Shown here piece after piece: positions 51,533 through 60,635 of a stretch of DNA of 64,000 nt (position 1 is the stretch's first letter; every line of letters starts with the position of its first letter). The stretch comes from Bog-756 sp963812525 (lineage in GTDB: Bacteria; Actinomycetota; Acidimicrobiia; Acidimicrobiales; RAAP-2): assembly GCA_963812525.1 (NCBI GenBank), contig CAWEVL010000009.1:620001-684000 (forward strand), given 5' to 3'. Position numbers and translations under genes: made by a program. The notes beneath the pieces were generated by a model. The model worked only from the letters and a program-made list of their open reading frames with translations, was not told where the DNA came from and searched no databases.

Positions 51533-51626
51533 GCGTGGATGGCTACAGGACCGGGGAGAATGAGCCGACAGGGAGTAGGTCCGCAAGCCCCGAGGATGGT
51601 GGCCAGGTGAAGTCAGGTTCCCGACC
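51533..51626 (+). other. Possible structured leader before ugd
   Basis: 94 bp. GGACC (51556-51560) can pair with GGTCC at about 51588, and the CGGGG directly after the first can pair with CCCCG just after the second. The arms interleave as A-B-A'-B', the order of a pseudoknot. The segment also holds an in-frame ATG...TGA of about 23 codons. No known riboswitch consensus was matched. Confidence 0.3.
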
Positions 51627-53117
51627 GTGATGCCGTTGATCGCCGGGGTGTTCGGCGGGTCCGGCGAGTCCGGCCACCCGTCCGGCGGGCGCCCGGCGCC
51701 CCAGGACAGGTCGGCCCCGGGCCGGACCCAGTTCGGCCACGGCGGAGCCGCCGAGCGGGTGCTCCCCCAGGGGAAGGGACACACCATCGCCGTCATCGGT
51801 GTCGGCTACGTCGGCCTCCCCACCGCGGCCACGCTGGCCCACCTGGGCCACCGGGTGACCTGTGGCGATGCCGACGCGGCCAAGGTGGCCATGCTGCAGC
51901 GGGGCCAGGTGCCCATCGTGGAGGACCATCTCGAGGAGTTGGTGCGCGAGGGCCAGGAGGCCGGCCGCCTGCGCTTCGTGGTCGGAGCCTCGTCGGCGGT
52001 GGAGGGTGCCGAGTTCGTCTTTCTCTGCGTGCCCACCCCCCAGGGGGACGACGGGTCCGCTGACCTCTCGTATGTCGAGGCGGTGGCGAAGGAGATCGGG
52101 CCGCTCCTCCGGCCCGGAACGGTCATCGTCAACAAGTCGACCGTACCGGTGGGCTCGACCCTGGTGGTCGAGCGGGTCCTCGAGCGATCGGACGTGACCG
52201 TGGTGTCCAATCCGGAGTTCCTGCGCGAGGGCACGGCCGTGCCCGACAGCCTGCACCCGGAGCGCATCGTGGTCGGAGCCGACGACCAGTCGGCGGCGGC
52301 CAAGGTCGGCGACCTCTTCGCCGGGACCCACGCACCCCTGTTGATCACCGACGCGGCCACCGCCGAGACGATCAAGTACGCCTCCAACGCCTTCCTGGCC
52401 ACCAAGCTGAGCTTCGTGAACGCCGTGGCCGGCCTGTGCGAGGCGGTGGGAGCCGACGTCCGCGACGTGATCCTCGGGCTCGGCTACGACAAGCGGATCG
52501 GCTTCGAGTACCTGCGCCCGGGTCCCGGGTGGGGTGGGAGCTGCCTTCCCAAGGACACCCGGGCCCTCGTCCACATCGCCGAGCAGGCCGGGTACGACTT
52601 CTCGTTCCTGAAAGGGGCGATCGCCACCAACGACGAGCAGTTCGAGCGGGTGGTCCACAAGGTCCGTACCGCGGTGGGGGGCCACCTCGAGGGCGCGGTC
52701 ATCGCCGTGTGGGGGCTGACGTTCAAGGCGGGGACGGATGACCTGCGCAATTCGCCGGCCGTCGAGGTGGTGCAGCGCCTGGTCGAGGAAGGGGCCATCG
52801 TCCAGGTCTTCGACCCCACCGTCGAGGTCCCCACGGGTGAGCAGTCGGCCCCCGTCGACGGGCTGGCCGAGTTGTCCTCGACCGGGGCCGGGGCGGGCCT
52901 CGCCCGCCTGGTCCGGGCCTTCCCCGACGCCTACGCCGCCAGCCAGGACGCCGTGGCCACCGTGGTCCTGACCGAGTGGGACGAGTTCCGGTGGCTGGAC
53001 TTCACCCGGGTCCGCGACGCCATGGACCGGCCGGTGGTGGTCGACGCCCGCAACCTGCTGGATCCGGCCCAACTGCGCCGCATCGGCTTCGAGTACACCG
53101 GGATCGGCCGGCGGTGA
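51627..53117 (+). CDS. ugd: UDP-glucose 6-dehydrogenase
   Basis: 496 residues as drawn from GTG 51627 (ATG 51630 adjacent). It oxidises UDP-glucose to UDP-glucuronate with two NAD+. The first 50 residues are Gly/Pro-rich and not homologous, so the real start may be nearer GTG 51759. Motifs: IAVIGVGYVGLPTAATLAHLGH, VPTPQGDDGSADLSYVE, NKSTVPVGST, NPEFLREGTAVPD, ETIKYASNAFLATKLSFVN and the catalytic Cys in GPGWGGSCLPKDT. Its product is the substrate for the UDP-xylose synthase encoded next. Confidence 0.93.
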   Translation: MMPLIAGVFGGSGESGHPSGGRPAPQDRSAPGRTQFGHGGAAERVLPQGKGHTIAVIGVGYVGLPTAATLAHLGHRVTCGDADAAKVAMLQRGQVPIVEDHLEELVREGQEAGRLRFVVGASSAVEGAEFVFLCVPTPQGDDGSADLSYVEAVAKEIGPLLRPGTVIVNKSTVPVGSTLVVERVLERSDVTVVSNPEFLREGTAVPDSLHPERIVVGADDQSAAAKVGDLFAGTHAPLLITDAATAETIKYASNAFLATKLSFVNAVAGLCEAVGADVRDVILGLGYDKRIGFEYLRPGPGWGGSCLPKDTRALVHIAEQAGYDFSFLKGAIATNDEQFERVVHKVRTAVGGHLEGAVIAVWGLTFKAGTDDLRNSPAVEVVQRLVEEGAIVQVFDPTVEVPTGEQSAPVDGLAELSSTGAGAGLARLVRAFPDAYAASQDAVATVVLTEWDEFRWLDFTRVRDAMDRPVVVDARNLLDPAQLRRIGFEYTGIGRR

Positions 53118-53124
53118 GGAGCAG

Positions 53125-54120
53125 GTGAGCCGACGGCAGATCGTCCTCGGCGGCGGCGGATTCCTCGGCTCCCACCTCTGCGACCACCTGCTGGCCCGCG
53201 GTGACGAGGTGGTCTGCGTCGACAACTTCTCGACCGGTCGCCGGGTCAACGTGGACCACCTGGTCGACCATCCCGGTTTCACCCTGGTGGAGGCGGACAT
53301 CTCCCGGGCGCTACCGGTGGAGGGCCGGGTCGACGGGGTGCTCAACCTGGCCAGTCCGGCGTCCCCTCCGGACTACCTGGCCCTGCCGCTCGAGACCCTG
53401 GCCGTGGGCAGCGAGGGCACCCGCCGTGGGCTGGAGCTGGCCGAGCAGCACGGGGCCCGGTTCCTGCTGGCGTCGACCAGCGAGGTGTACGGGGACCCCG
53501 ACGTCCATCCCCAGACCGAGTCCTACTGGGGCAACGTCAACTCGGTCGGTCCGCGGAGCGTCTACGACGAGGCCAAGCGGTTTGCCGAGGCGCTGACCAT
53601 GGCCCATCACCGCCAGCTGGGCACCGACGTGGCCATCGCCCGGATCTTCAACACCTACGGGCCCCGGCTGCGTCCCGACGACGGCCGAGTCGTCTCGAAC
53701 TTCCTGGTGCAGGCGCTCCAGGGCGAACCGCTGACCGTCTACGGGGACGGGAGCCAGACCCGGAGCCTGTGCTTCGTCGACGACGAGGTACGGGGACTGC
53801 TCGCGCTGTTCGACTCCGAGCTCACCGGACCGGTGAACATCGGCAATCCCGACGAATACACCGTGCTGGACCTGGCCCAGACCGTGGTCGAGCTTCTGGC
53901 CTCGTCCTCGCCCATCGTCCACCTCCCGCTTCCGGAGGACGACCCCACCCGCCGACGCCCGGACATCACCTTGGCCCGCACGGCCCTCGGGTGGGAGCCG
54001 ACCACCGGCCTCCAGGAGGGACTGGCCCGCACCGTGGTCGCCGTGGCCGCCGAGACCGGGCTCGAGGCCGCCGCCGCCGCCGTCAATGGCGCGCTGGGCC
54101 ATCACCATGGCAAGGTCTGA
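53125..54120 (+). CDS. UDP-glucuronate decarboxylase (UDP-xylose synthase)-like epimerase/dehydratase
   Basis: 331 residues from GTG 53125. Extended SDR with the UXS signature set: GGGGFLGSHLCDHLLARGDEV, NLASPASPPDYLALPLETL, ASTSEVYGDPDVHPQTESYWGNVN, SVYDEAKRFAEAL (active-site Tyr and Lys), IFNTYGPRLRPDDGRVVSNFLVQAL and TRSLCFVDDEVRGL. UXS decarboxylates UDP-glucuronate to UDP-xylose, and the gene lies 7 bp after ugd, which makes that substrate. Together they supply xylose or a derived pentose to the surface glycan. Confidence 0.88.
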   Translation: MSRRQIVLGGGGFLGSHLCDHLLARGDEVVCVDNFSTGRRVNVDHLVDHPGFTLVEADISRALPVEGRVDGVLNLASPASPPDYLALPLETLAVGSEGTRRGLELAEQHGARFLLASTSEVYGDPDVHPQTESYWGNVNSVGPRSVYDEAKRFAEALTMAHHRQLGTDVAIARIFNTYGPRLRPDDGRVVSNFLVQALQGEPLTVYGDGSQTRSLCFVDDEVRGLLALFDSELTGPVNIGNPDEYTVLDLAQTVVELLASSSPIVHLPLPEDDPTRRRPDITLARTALGWEPTTGLQEGLARTVVAVAAETGLEAAAAAVNGALGHHHGKV

Positions 54121-54176
54121 GATGGCCGAGTCCGGGCTGGCCGAGGTGACGAGTCACATGGGCAACGAGATCGCCC

Positions 54177-54926
54177 ATGGGTAGCGGCACCGCGTCCGAC
54201 GGGGTCGACGGAGGGCCCGACGACCACCGGTTCCGGCTGTTGTCGGTCATCGTGCCGGTCTTCAACGAGCGCACCACGGTGGCCGAGGTGATCCGCCGGA
54301 TCCGGTCGGTGGAGCTGCCGGTGGACGTCGAGGTCATCGTGGTGGACGACGGCTCCACCGACGGGACGGACAAGGTGCTGGCCGCGCTGGGCGACTCGAC
54401 CATCCGGGTGATCGAACACCAACGCAACCGGGGCAAGGGCGCCGCCATCCGTACCGCTCTGGCTGCGGCCCGCGGCGACCTGGTCCTGGTCCAGGACGCC
54501 GACCTCGAGTACGACCCCCTGGACTGGTCCCGGCTCCTCGATCCGATCCTGCGCGGCAAGGCGCAGGTGGTCTACGGCAGCCGGTTCACCGGTGAACGCA
54601 AGAACATGCTGCCCCTGCACTGGATCGGCAACCGCTTCCTCTCGTTGGTCACCAACGTGCTCTACTCGTCGACGCTCTCGGACATGGAGACCTGCTACAA
54701 GCTGTTCGACCGCCGGGTGCTCGAGGGGATCACCATCGAATCGGACCGGTTCGAATTCGAGCCCGAGATCACCGCCAAGGTCCTTCGCCGGGGGTTCCGG
54801 ATCTACGAGGTGCCGATCTCCTATGCCGGCCGGGAGCCCGACGAGGGCAAGAAGATCACCTGGCACGACGGCTTCGGTGCCCTGAAGGCCTTGGTCAAGT
54901 ACCGCTTCAGCCGGCCGGACCGGTGA
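54177..54926 (+). CDS. Family 2 glycosyltransferase (dolichyl-phosphate mannosyltransferase-like)
   Basis: 249 residues. GT-A fold: LLSVIVPVFNERTTVAEVIRRI, the nucleotide-binding VIVVDDGSTDGTD, RNRGKGAAIRTAL, the metal-binding DADLEYDP, and YGSRFTGERKN...NRFLSLVTNVLYSSTLSDMETCYKLF, typical of DPM1/polyprenyl-phosphate hexosyltransferases. It has no C-terminal membrane domain, so it is a soluble or peripheral enzyme. It likely transfers a sugar to a polyprenyl carrier for cell-surface assembly. The end overlaps the next glycosyltransferase start (GTGA). Confidence 0.9.
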   Translation: MGSGTASDGVDGGPDDHRFRLLSVIVPVFNERTTVAEVIRRIRSVELPVDVEVIVVDDGSTDGTDKVLAALGDSTIRVIEHQRNRGKGAAIRTALAAARGDLVLVQDADLEYDPLDWSRLLDPILRGKAQVVYGSRFTGERKNMLPLHWIGNRFLSLVTNVLYSSTLSDMETCYKLFDRRVLEGITIESDRFEFEPEITAKVLRRGFRIYEVPISYAGREPDEGKKITWHDGFGALKALVKYRFSRPDR

Positions 54927-55834
54927 CCCGGCGCGCCGGAGAGCGCACGGCGTCGACCGACGGCGCCGAGCCGGCCGGGCCGGCGGCGGAGGCCGCCGTG
55001 GTCATCGTCAACTACGAGTCCGGCCCCGCCCTCGTCCAGTGCGTCGGGGACTGGCGGGCGGACGGTGCCGCCGGGGTGGTGGTGGTGGACAACGGGTCGA
55101 GCGACGGATCCGTCGAACCCGTCCGATCCCGCTACCCCGACGTCGAGGTGGTCGTCCCGGGGAGCAACCTGGGGTACGGCGCCGCCGCCAACCGCGGGGT
55201 GGCCGCCACCTCGACGCCGCTGGTCGTGGTGAGCAACCCCGACCTCGAGGTCCGGGCGGGGACGCTGGCCCGGCTGGCCGGGGCGCTGGCCGACCACCCC
55301 GCCTGGGCCCTGGCCGGGCCCCTCGTCCGCACCCCGGACGGTGAGCGTTACCCGTCGGCTCGCCGGTTCCCCAACCTCGTGGACGCCGGAGGCCACGCCT
55401 TGCTGGGCATCTTCGCCCCCGACAACCGGTTCACCCGGTCGTACCAGCGCAATGAGCTGGACGGTGCCTCGGGCGACGCCGTCGAAGTGGACTGGGTGTC
55501 CGGGGCCTGCTTCGTGGTCCGGCGCTCGGCCTTCGAGGAGGTCGGGGGGTTCGACGAGGCTTACTTCATGTACGCCGAGGACGTGGACCTGTGCTGGCGT
55601 CTGGGCCGGAACGGTTGGTCGGCGGCGTACGTGCCCACCGCCGAGGTGACCCACCGGCAGGGGGTCTCCACCGATCACCACCCCTACCGGATGATCGTCG
55701 AGCACCACCGTTCCCTCCTGCGGTTCGCCGGTCGGTCGACCCGGGGCTGGCGCCGGACCCTGCTGCCGCTGGTGGCCCTCGGGATCCTGACCAGGGCCGG
55801 TCTGGCCTGCCTGGCCCGGATCTCCGGCCGATGA
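54923..55834 (+). CDS. Family 2 glycosyltransferase, WbbL/rhamnosyltransferase-like
   Basis: 303 residues from GTG 54923, overlapping the previous stop. Motifs: VVIVNYESGPALVQC, GVVVVDNGSSDGS, GSNLGYGAAANRGVAAT, VVVSNPDLEVRAG, WVSGACFVVRRSAFEEVGGFDEAYFMYAEDVDLCWRLGRNGW. These match GT2 enzymes such as WbbL that attach rhamnose to polyprenyl-pyrophosphate-GlcNAc. The rhamnose precursor enzymes are encoded upstream, which supports that reading. A hydrophobic helix near the C-terminus (LLPLVALGILTRAGLACLA) may anchor it to the membrane. Confidence 0.87.
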   Translation: MTRRAGERTASTDGAEPAGPAAEAAVVIVNYESGPALVQCVGDWRADGAAGVVVVDNGSSDGSVEPVRSRYPDVEVVVPGSNLGYGAAANRGVAATSTPLVVVSNPDLEVRAGTLARLAGALADHPAWALAGPLVRTPDGERYPSARRFPNLVDAGGHALLGIFAPDNRFTRSYQRNELDGASGDAVEVDWVSGACFVVRRSAFEEVGGFDEAYFMYAEDVDLCWRLGRNGWSAAYVPTAEVTHRQGVSTDHHPYRMIVEHHRSLLRFAGRSTRGWRRTLLPLVALGILTRAGLACLARISGR

Positions 55835-55883
55835 CCGGTGCGACCTTGGCGCCCGAGCCCAGGCTGTAGGGTGTCCTCCGATC

Positions 55884-56681
55884 ATGGCGAGCAACTCGAC
55901 GGGAAAGGGCAACTCGACCGGCAAATGGGTGGAGCGTGCCGCCACGACCGGCGGTGGGCGGACCTACCGCGGCCAGATGCCGGTCAACTGGTATGCCAGC
56001 CTGGCCGTCATCTGCGTCGTGGGCCTGCTGCTGATCGGGTTCAGCCGGTACCAGCGGACCCACCAGACCACCTCGTCGGCCGGCCCCCCGACCACCAGCC
56101 AGCAGTGGTTCGCCGGCCTGGGCATCGACATCTGCGGCACCATGCAGCCCAACCTTCCGGCCAGCACCAACGGGGCCAAGACCGGCCTCACCGCCAACGG
56201 CAACGGCGTGGTGACCATCCAGCCGAAGAACGCCTCCGAGTCGGGTAGCAACGCCACCCTGGGCCGGTTCGTCGCCGGGTACAAGGGTCTCGAGCTCAAC
56301 TCCTCCACCCTGCAGTACCCGGGCAAGCAGGCCTGGACCAACGGCGACGTGTGCCCCAAGGGCACGCCCGACGCCGGCAAGCCCGGGGTGGTCATCGTCG
56401 ACAACTGGTCCAGCTTCAACTCCAAGAACGGCACCGAGACCAGCGGCCCGCCCGAGGACCTCCTGTTCCAGAACGGTCAGCTCATCACCATGGCCTTCGT
56501 CCCGGCCACCGCCACGGTGCCGAAGCCCCCGGCCCAGGTCATCACGTCGCTGATCACCGCGGCCACCGGGGGCTCCACCACCTCGACCACCCTGCCCACC
56601 ACTGCGACGACGGCGCCGGTCACCACGACGACCGCCAGCCCGTCCACACCCACGACGAAACCCGCCGGAACGACCAAGTGA
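55884..56681 (+). CDS. Single-pass membrane protein with Thr-rich extracytoplasmic tail
   Basis: 265 residues. The cytoplasmic N-terminus is about 35 polar residues, with one membrane helix near 36-56 (ASLAVICVVGLLLIGF), then an exported domain containing CGTMQPNLPAS and CPKGTP cysteines that could pair. The last 45 residues are almost all Thr/Pro/Ala/Ser (TTSTTLPTTATTAPVTTTT), a likely O-glycosylated or wall-spanning stalk. No enzymatic motif. Because it lies between glycosyltransferase and NDP-sugar genes and overlaps the next gene start, it may be part of the glycan assembly operon. A TAGGGT hexamer lies 11 nt before the ATG. Confidence 0.7.
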   Translation: MASNSTGKGNSTGKWVERAATTGGGRTYRGQMPVNWYASLAVICVVGLLLIGFSRYQRTHQTTSSAGPPTTSQQWFAGLGIDICGTMQPNLPASTNGAKTGLTANGNGVVTIQPKNASESGSNATLGRFVAGYKGLELNSSTLQYPGKQAWTNGDVCPKGTPDAGKPGVVIVDNWSSFNSKNGTETSGPPEDLLFQNGQLITMAFVPATATVPKPPAQVITSLITAATGGSTTSTTLPTTATTAPVTTTTASPSTPTTKPAGTTK

Positions 56682-57769
56682 GAGCGGTTGTCCTGGTGGG
56701 CGGGGAGGGCACCCGTCTCCGGCCTCTCACCCTGACCACCCCGAAGCAGATGTTGCCCATCGTGGAGCAGGCCATGATCGAGCGGGTGCTCGGCCATCTC
56801 GCCCAGCACGGCATCACCGACGCCGTGCTGTCGATGGGCTACCGTCCCGACGCCTTCTTCAACGCCTATCCCAGCGGGACCATCGCCGGGGTCACCTTGA
56901 CCTACGCCGTGGAGCCGACCCCCCTCGACACCGCCGGCGCCATCCGGTTCGCCGCTCTGCACGCCGGGATCGACGAGACCTTCGTGGTGGTCAACGGGGA
57001 CGTGTTGACCGACGCCGACATCTCGGCACTGATCGACTTCCACCGGACCTCGGGGGCGGAGGCCACCATCAGCCTGACCCCGGTGGACGACCCCAGCGCG
57101 TTCGGCGTGGTCCCCACCGACGACCAGGGCAGGGTCGAGGCCTTCATCGAGAAGCCACCTCGCGACGAGGCCCCGACCAACTACATCAACGCCGGCACCT
57201 ACGTGTTCGAGCGCTCGGTGCTGGACCGCATCCCCGGTGAACGCCGCGTGTCCATCGAACGGGAGACCTTCCCGGCCCTGGTCGACGGGGGAGCCCTCTT
57301 CGCCCTGGGCTCGGAGGCCTACTGGCTGGACACCGGGACCCCGGACGCCTACCTCCGGGCCCATCGCGATCTCCTGCTGGGCCGACGGCCCTCACCGCCG
57401 GCCCCCGCCGCCGTGCCGTTCCCGGACCTGGGCCCGGGCTCCTGGCGGATCGGTGACGTCGACGTGCGGGCCACGTCGGTGACCCGGGCGCTGTTCGGGA
57501 CGGGCGCATCGGTGGCTCCCGGTGCGTTGATCGAGGAGTCGGTGATCGGGGCGGGCGCCGTGGTCGAAGAGGGCGCCTCCATCACCGGCTCGGTGCTGCT
57601 CCCCGGGGCGAGGGTGGCGTCCAAGGCCACCGTCGAGGGTTCGGTGATCGGGCCGGACGCCATCGTCGGGCAACGGTGCGTGATCCACGCCCTGTCGGTC
57701 ATCGGCCCCGGCGCGGTCACGGCCTCGGGCACCGTCATCGACGGCCAACGGGTGCCCGCGGGAGTCTGA
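56678..57769 (+). CDS. NDP-sugar pyrophosphorylase, mannose-1-phosphate guanylyltransferase-like
   Basis: 363 residues from GTG 56678, overlapping the previous stop (GTGA). Nucleotidyltransferase motifs: VLVGGEGTRLRPLTLTTPKQMLPI, LSMGYRPDAF, EPTPLDTAGAIRFA, FVVVNGDVLTD, FIEKPPRDEAPTNYINAGTYVF, YWLDTGTPDAYLRAH. A C-terminal left-handed beta-helix of hexapeptide repeats follows (ASVAPGALIEESVIGAGAVVEEGASI). It resembles the mycobacterial ManB/RmlA2 enzyme next to wbbL1 that makes GDP-mannose. Substrate preference (GDP-Man versus dTDP/UDP-Glc) is by family analogy. Confidence 0.88.
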   Translation: MRAVVLVGGEGTRLRPLTLTTPKQMLPIVEQAMIERVLGHLAQHGITDAVLSMGYRPDAFFNAYPSGTIAGVTLTYAVEPTPLDTAGAIRFAALHAGIDETFVVVNGDVLTDADISALIDFHRTSGAEATISLTPVDDPSAFGVVPTDDQGRVEAFIEKPPRDEAPTNYINAGTYVFERSVLDRIPGERRVSIERETFPALVDGGALFALGSEAYWLDTGTPDAYLRAHRDLLLGRRPSPPAPAAVPFPDLGPGSWRIGDVDVRATSVTRALFGTGASVAPGALIEESVIGAGAVVEEGASITGSVLLPGARVASKATVEGSVIGPDAIVGQRCVIHALSVIGPGAVTASGTVIDGQRVPAGV

Positions 57770-57771
57770 CC

Positions 57772-58749
57772 GTGCGCATGCTGGTCACCGGTGGGGCCGG
57801 GTTCATCGGTTCCACGTTGGTGGATCGGCTGTTGGCCGAAGGGCACACCGTGGACGTCCTCGACGACCTGTCCTCCGGCTCGCTGGCCAATCTCAGCGAC
57901 GCCCGGGCCGCAGCCGGCCATCAGCTCACCGTGCACCAGATGGACGTCCGCTCGGCCGAGGTGGTCGACCTCATGGCCCGTCGGCGACCCGAGGTCGTGT
58001 TCCACCTGGCCGCCCAGGCCGATGTGCGGGTGTCGGTGGCCGAACCGGTCTTCGACGCCGAGGTGAACGTCCTCGGCACGCTCCGGGTCCTGGAAGGGGC
58101 CCGGGCGGCCCACTCCGAACGGGTGGTCTTCGCGGCCAGCGGCGGCACCCTCTACGGCGAGCCCGAGGTGTCGGAACTGCCCTTGAAGGAGTCCCTGCCC
58201 CAGCAACCGCTGTCGCCGTACGGGGTGTCGAAGAAGTCGGCCATCGACTACCTGGTGGCCTACCGGGAGCTGCACGCACTGGAGTTCGTCGCCCTGGCCC
58301 TGGCCAACGTGTACGGACCTCGTCAGGACCCGCACGGCGAGGCCGGGGTGGTGGCCATCTTCGCCGAGCGCCTGATCACCGGCGAGCCGGTGACCATCTT
58401 CGGGGACGGAGAGCAGACGCGTGACTTCGTCTTCGTCGACGACGTGGTCGACGCCTTCGTGCGTGGGGCGACCAAGGGGGGCGGTCTGCTCTGCAACATC
58501 GGCACCGGCCGGGAGACGTCGGTGAACCAGCTGTTCCGGGAGATGGCGACCCAGGCCGGCGTGGACCCGACGCCGGTGTTCAAGCCCCTGCGTCCGGGCG
58601 AGCTGCAGCGGAGCGCCCTCGATCCGAGCCGGGCCGGGATCCAGTTGGGCTGGAAGTCGTGGACCGAACTGGGGACCGGGGCCGCCGCCGTCCTGGATTT
58701 CGTGGGCCGGCGCCTGGCCGGCGACGGGCCGACCGACGAGGGGGTCTGA
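57772..58749 (+). CDS. NAD-dependent epimerase/dehydratase, UDP-glucose 4-epimerase-like
   Basis: 325 residues from GTG 57772, 2 bp after the pyrophosphorylase stop (ATG 57778 is an alternative). Extended SDR: MLVTGGAGFIGSTLVDRLLAEGHTVDVLDDLSSGSLANL, FHLAAQADVRVSVAEPVFDAEVNVLGTLRVLEGAR, FAASGGTLYGEP, catalytic Tyr/Lys in YGVSKKSAIDYL, ANVYGPRQDPHGEAGVVAIFAERLI and TRDFVFVDDVVDAF. This subfamily includes GalE-like C4 epimerases. It probably supplies a galactose-type sugar for the glycan cluster. Confidence 0.88.
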   Translation: MRMLVTGGAGFIGSTLVDRLLAEGHTVDVLDDLSSGSLANLSDARAAAGHQLTVHQMDVRSAEVVDLMARRRPEVVFHLAAQADVRVSVAEPVFDAEVNVLGTLRVLEGARAAHSERVVFAASGGTLYGEPEVSELPLKESLPQQPLSPYGVSKKSAIDYLVAYRELHALEFVALALANVYGPRQDPHGEAGVVAIFAERLITGEPVTIFGDGEQTRDFVFVDDVVDAFVRGATKGGGLLCNIGTGRETSVNQLFREMATQAGVDPTPVFKPLRPGELQRSALDPSRAGIQLGWKSWTELGTGAAAVLDFVGRRLAGDGPTDEGV

Positions 58750-58944
58750 ACACGGGGTCTGACGGGGCGTCCCGAGTACCGTCCGATGGCCACCCGGCGA
58801 CCCCGGCGTGGTGGCCGGCGGGCCCCTGCGCCAGGTCGGGGCCGGCGAGCCACTAGTCTGGGGGAGTCCTGGTGCGCGGCGTTGGCGGCAGGCCACCCCC
58901 CGAGACGCACTCCTGCGTTCCTCCCTGTCGCACGAAAGTACCTG

Positions 58945-60588
58945 ATGCCCCCCTTGCAGCCGTCCTTCGCCTCCCTCGGCGTACCCACCGACATCGTCGC
59001 GGCCCTCGACCGCAAGTCGATCTCCGAGCCGTTTCCCATCCAGTCCATGACCATCCCCGACGCACTGGCCGGCCGGGACGTCTGTGGGAAGGCCCCGACC
59101 GGATCGGGCAAGACCTTGGCCTTCGGCATCGGCGCCGTGGCCCGGCTGACCGGCAAGCCGGCCCGCCCCAGGCATCCCCGCGTCCTGGTGCTGACCCCGA
59201 CCCGCGAGCTGGCCGCCCAGGTGGCCTCCGAGCTGCAGGTGTTGGCCACCCCCCGGAACCTCAGGGTGGACTCGTTCTACGGAGGGGTCGGTTACGGTCC
59301 TCAGCTGAAGGCCCTCTCCCGGGGCGTCGACGTGGCCGTGGCCTGCCCGGGCCGGCTCGGCGACCTCATCGAGCGCGGCAGCATCCGCCTCGATGCGGTG
59401 GAGATCGTGATCATCGACGAGGCCGACCGCATGGCCGACATGGGATTCCTCCCCGATGTCAAGCGACTGCTCGACCTGACCCCGTCCGACCGGCAGACCC
59501 TGCTGTTCTCGGCCACCCTGGACGGGGACATCGACGTCCTGGTCCGCCGCTACCAACACGACCCGGCTCGCCACGAGCTCGAGGTCGACGAGGACGACAG
59601 CAACGCGGCCGTGCACCTGTTCTGGAAGATGGCCTCGGGTGACCGGGTCGACCGCACGGCCGAGGTTGTGGCCGCCGCCGGGCCGACCATCGTGTTCAGC
59701 CGGACCAAGCACGGCACCGACCGGATCGCCCGGCAGCTCGAGCAGCGCGGCGTCCGGGCCGCGGCCATCCACGGGGACCGCAGCCAGAAGCAGCGGGAGA
59801 AGGCCCTGGACCTGTTCATCCGGGGCTCCGTCGACGCCCTGGTGGCCACTGACGTCGCCGCCCGCGGCATCCACGTGGACGGGGTGAACGCGGTGGTCCA
59901 CTTCGATCCGCCGGCCGACGCCAAGGACTACGTCCACCGTTCGGGTCGCACCGCCCGGGCCGGGGCCACCGGGGTGGTCGTCAGCTTCGTCACGCCCGAC
60001 AAGGCGGCGGCGGTCAAGCGCCTGCAGCGCGATCTGGGCGTGCCCTCCGGGGCCACCACGCCCGACGCCACGGCCATCACCGCGGTCACCGGGGAGCCTC
60101 CCGCTCGCCGCCCCGGCCGCGACCGCGTTCCGGCCGGACCCCCGTCGCGGGGGCACGGTGGCCGCCGTGCACCGAGCGGGCGGGCTCCGATCCGCGGCGG
60201 CCGACCCGGACCGGACCATCGGCCGGGCCAGCCCAGGAAGGCTCAGGCCGACAACGCCCGCACCGCACCGCCGTCGGGCGACGGACAGGCCGGCAACGGC
60301 TCGGGACCCGGCGGGGGTCGCTCGGCGGCCAGACCCTCGGCGCCCTCCGTCGAGGGGCGGCGGAAGGCCCGCGCCACCGCCCCCTGGGAGCCCCGGGGGA
60401 AGCCCGGCAAGCCCGGCAAGCGGGCCCGGCACGGCAAGCCGGGTGCCCCGGGGGCCGGCTCCTCGTCCTCGCGGCGTGGCCGGAGCGGCGCCTCCGGCGG
60501 CGGGTACGCCGGGAACGGACACGACCAGCGCCGGGGCGGCCCGATCGGGGCCAAGCGGGGCTCCAGTGGCGGTGCCCGGGCACGGTGA
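58945..60588 (+). CDS. DEAD-box RNA helicase with disordered Arg/Gly-rich tail
   Basis: 547 residues from ATG 58945. RecA-like core (1 to about 370): Q-motif FPIQSMTIP, motif I APTGSGKT, Ia PTRELAAQ, motif II here DEADRM, motif III SAT, FSRTKHGTDRIARQL, ATDVAARGIHVDGV and the HRSGRTARAG motif VI. The final 170 residues are a low-complexity Arg/Gly/Pro/Lys tail of the RhlE/DeaD type that binds RNA non-specifically. It likely remodels structured RNA in ribosome assembly or cold adaptation. A 195-bp upstream gap could hold a long 5' leader, common for such helicases. Confidence 0.93.
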   Translation: MPPLQPSFASLGVPTDIVAALDRKSISEPFPIQSMTIPDALAGRDVCGKAPTGSGKTLAFGIGAVARLTGKPARPRHPRVLVLTPTRELAAQVASELQVLATPRNLRVDSFYGGVGYGPQLKALSRGVDVAVACPGRLGDLIERGSIRLDAVEIVIIDEADRMADMGFLPDVKRLLDLTPSDRQTLLFSATLDGDIDVLVRRYQHDPARHELEVDEDDSNAAVHLFWKMASGDRVDRTAEVVAAAGPTIVFSRTKHGTDRIARQLEQRGVRAAAIHGDRSQKQREKALDLFIRGSVDALVATDVAARGIHVDGVNAVVHFDPPADAKDYVHRSGRTARAGATGVVVSFVTPDKAAAVKRLQRDLGVPSGATTPDATAITAVTGEPPARRPGRDRVPAGPPSRGHGGRRAPSGRAPIRGGRPGPDHRPGQPRKAQADNARTAPPSGDGQAGNGSGPGGGRSAARPSAPSVEGRRKARATAPWEPRGKPGKPGKRARHGKPGAPGAGSSSSRRGRSGASGGGYAGNGHDQRRGGPIGAKRGSSGGARAR

Positions 60589-60635
60589 CCGCCGGGGCGA
60601 CCACCGGCTGCCGGGTTCGTGCCCCCCGACTGCCC

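Noticed and set aside
51543..53345. 600-codon minus-strand ORF opposite ugd
   Set aside because: Ugd on the plus strand has every catalytic motif; the antisense frame has none.
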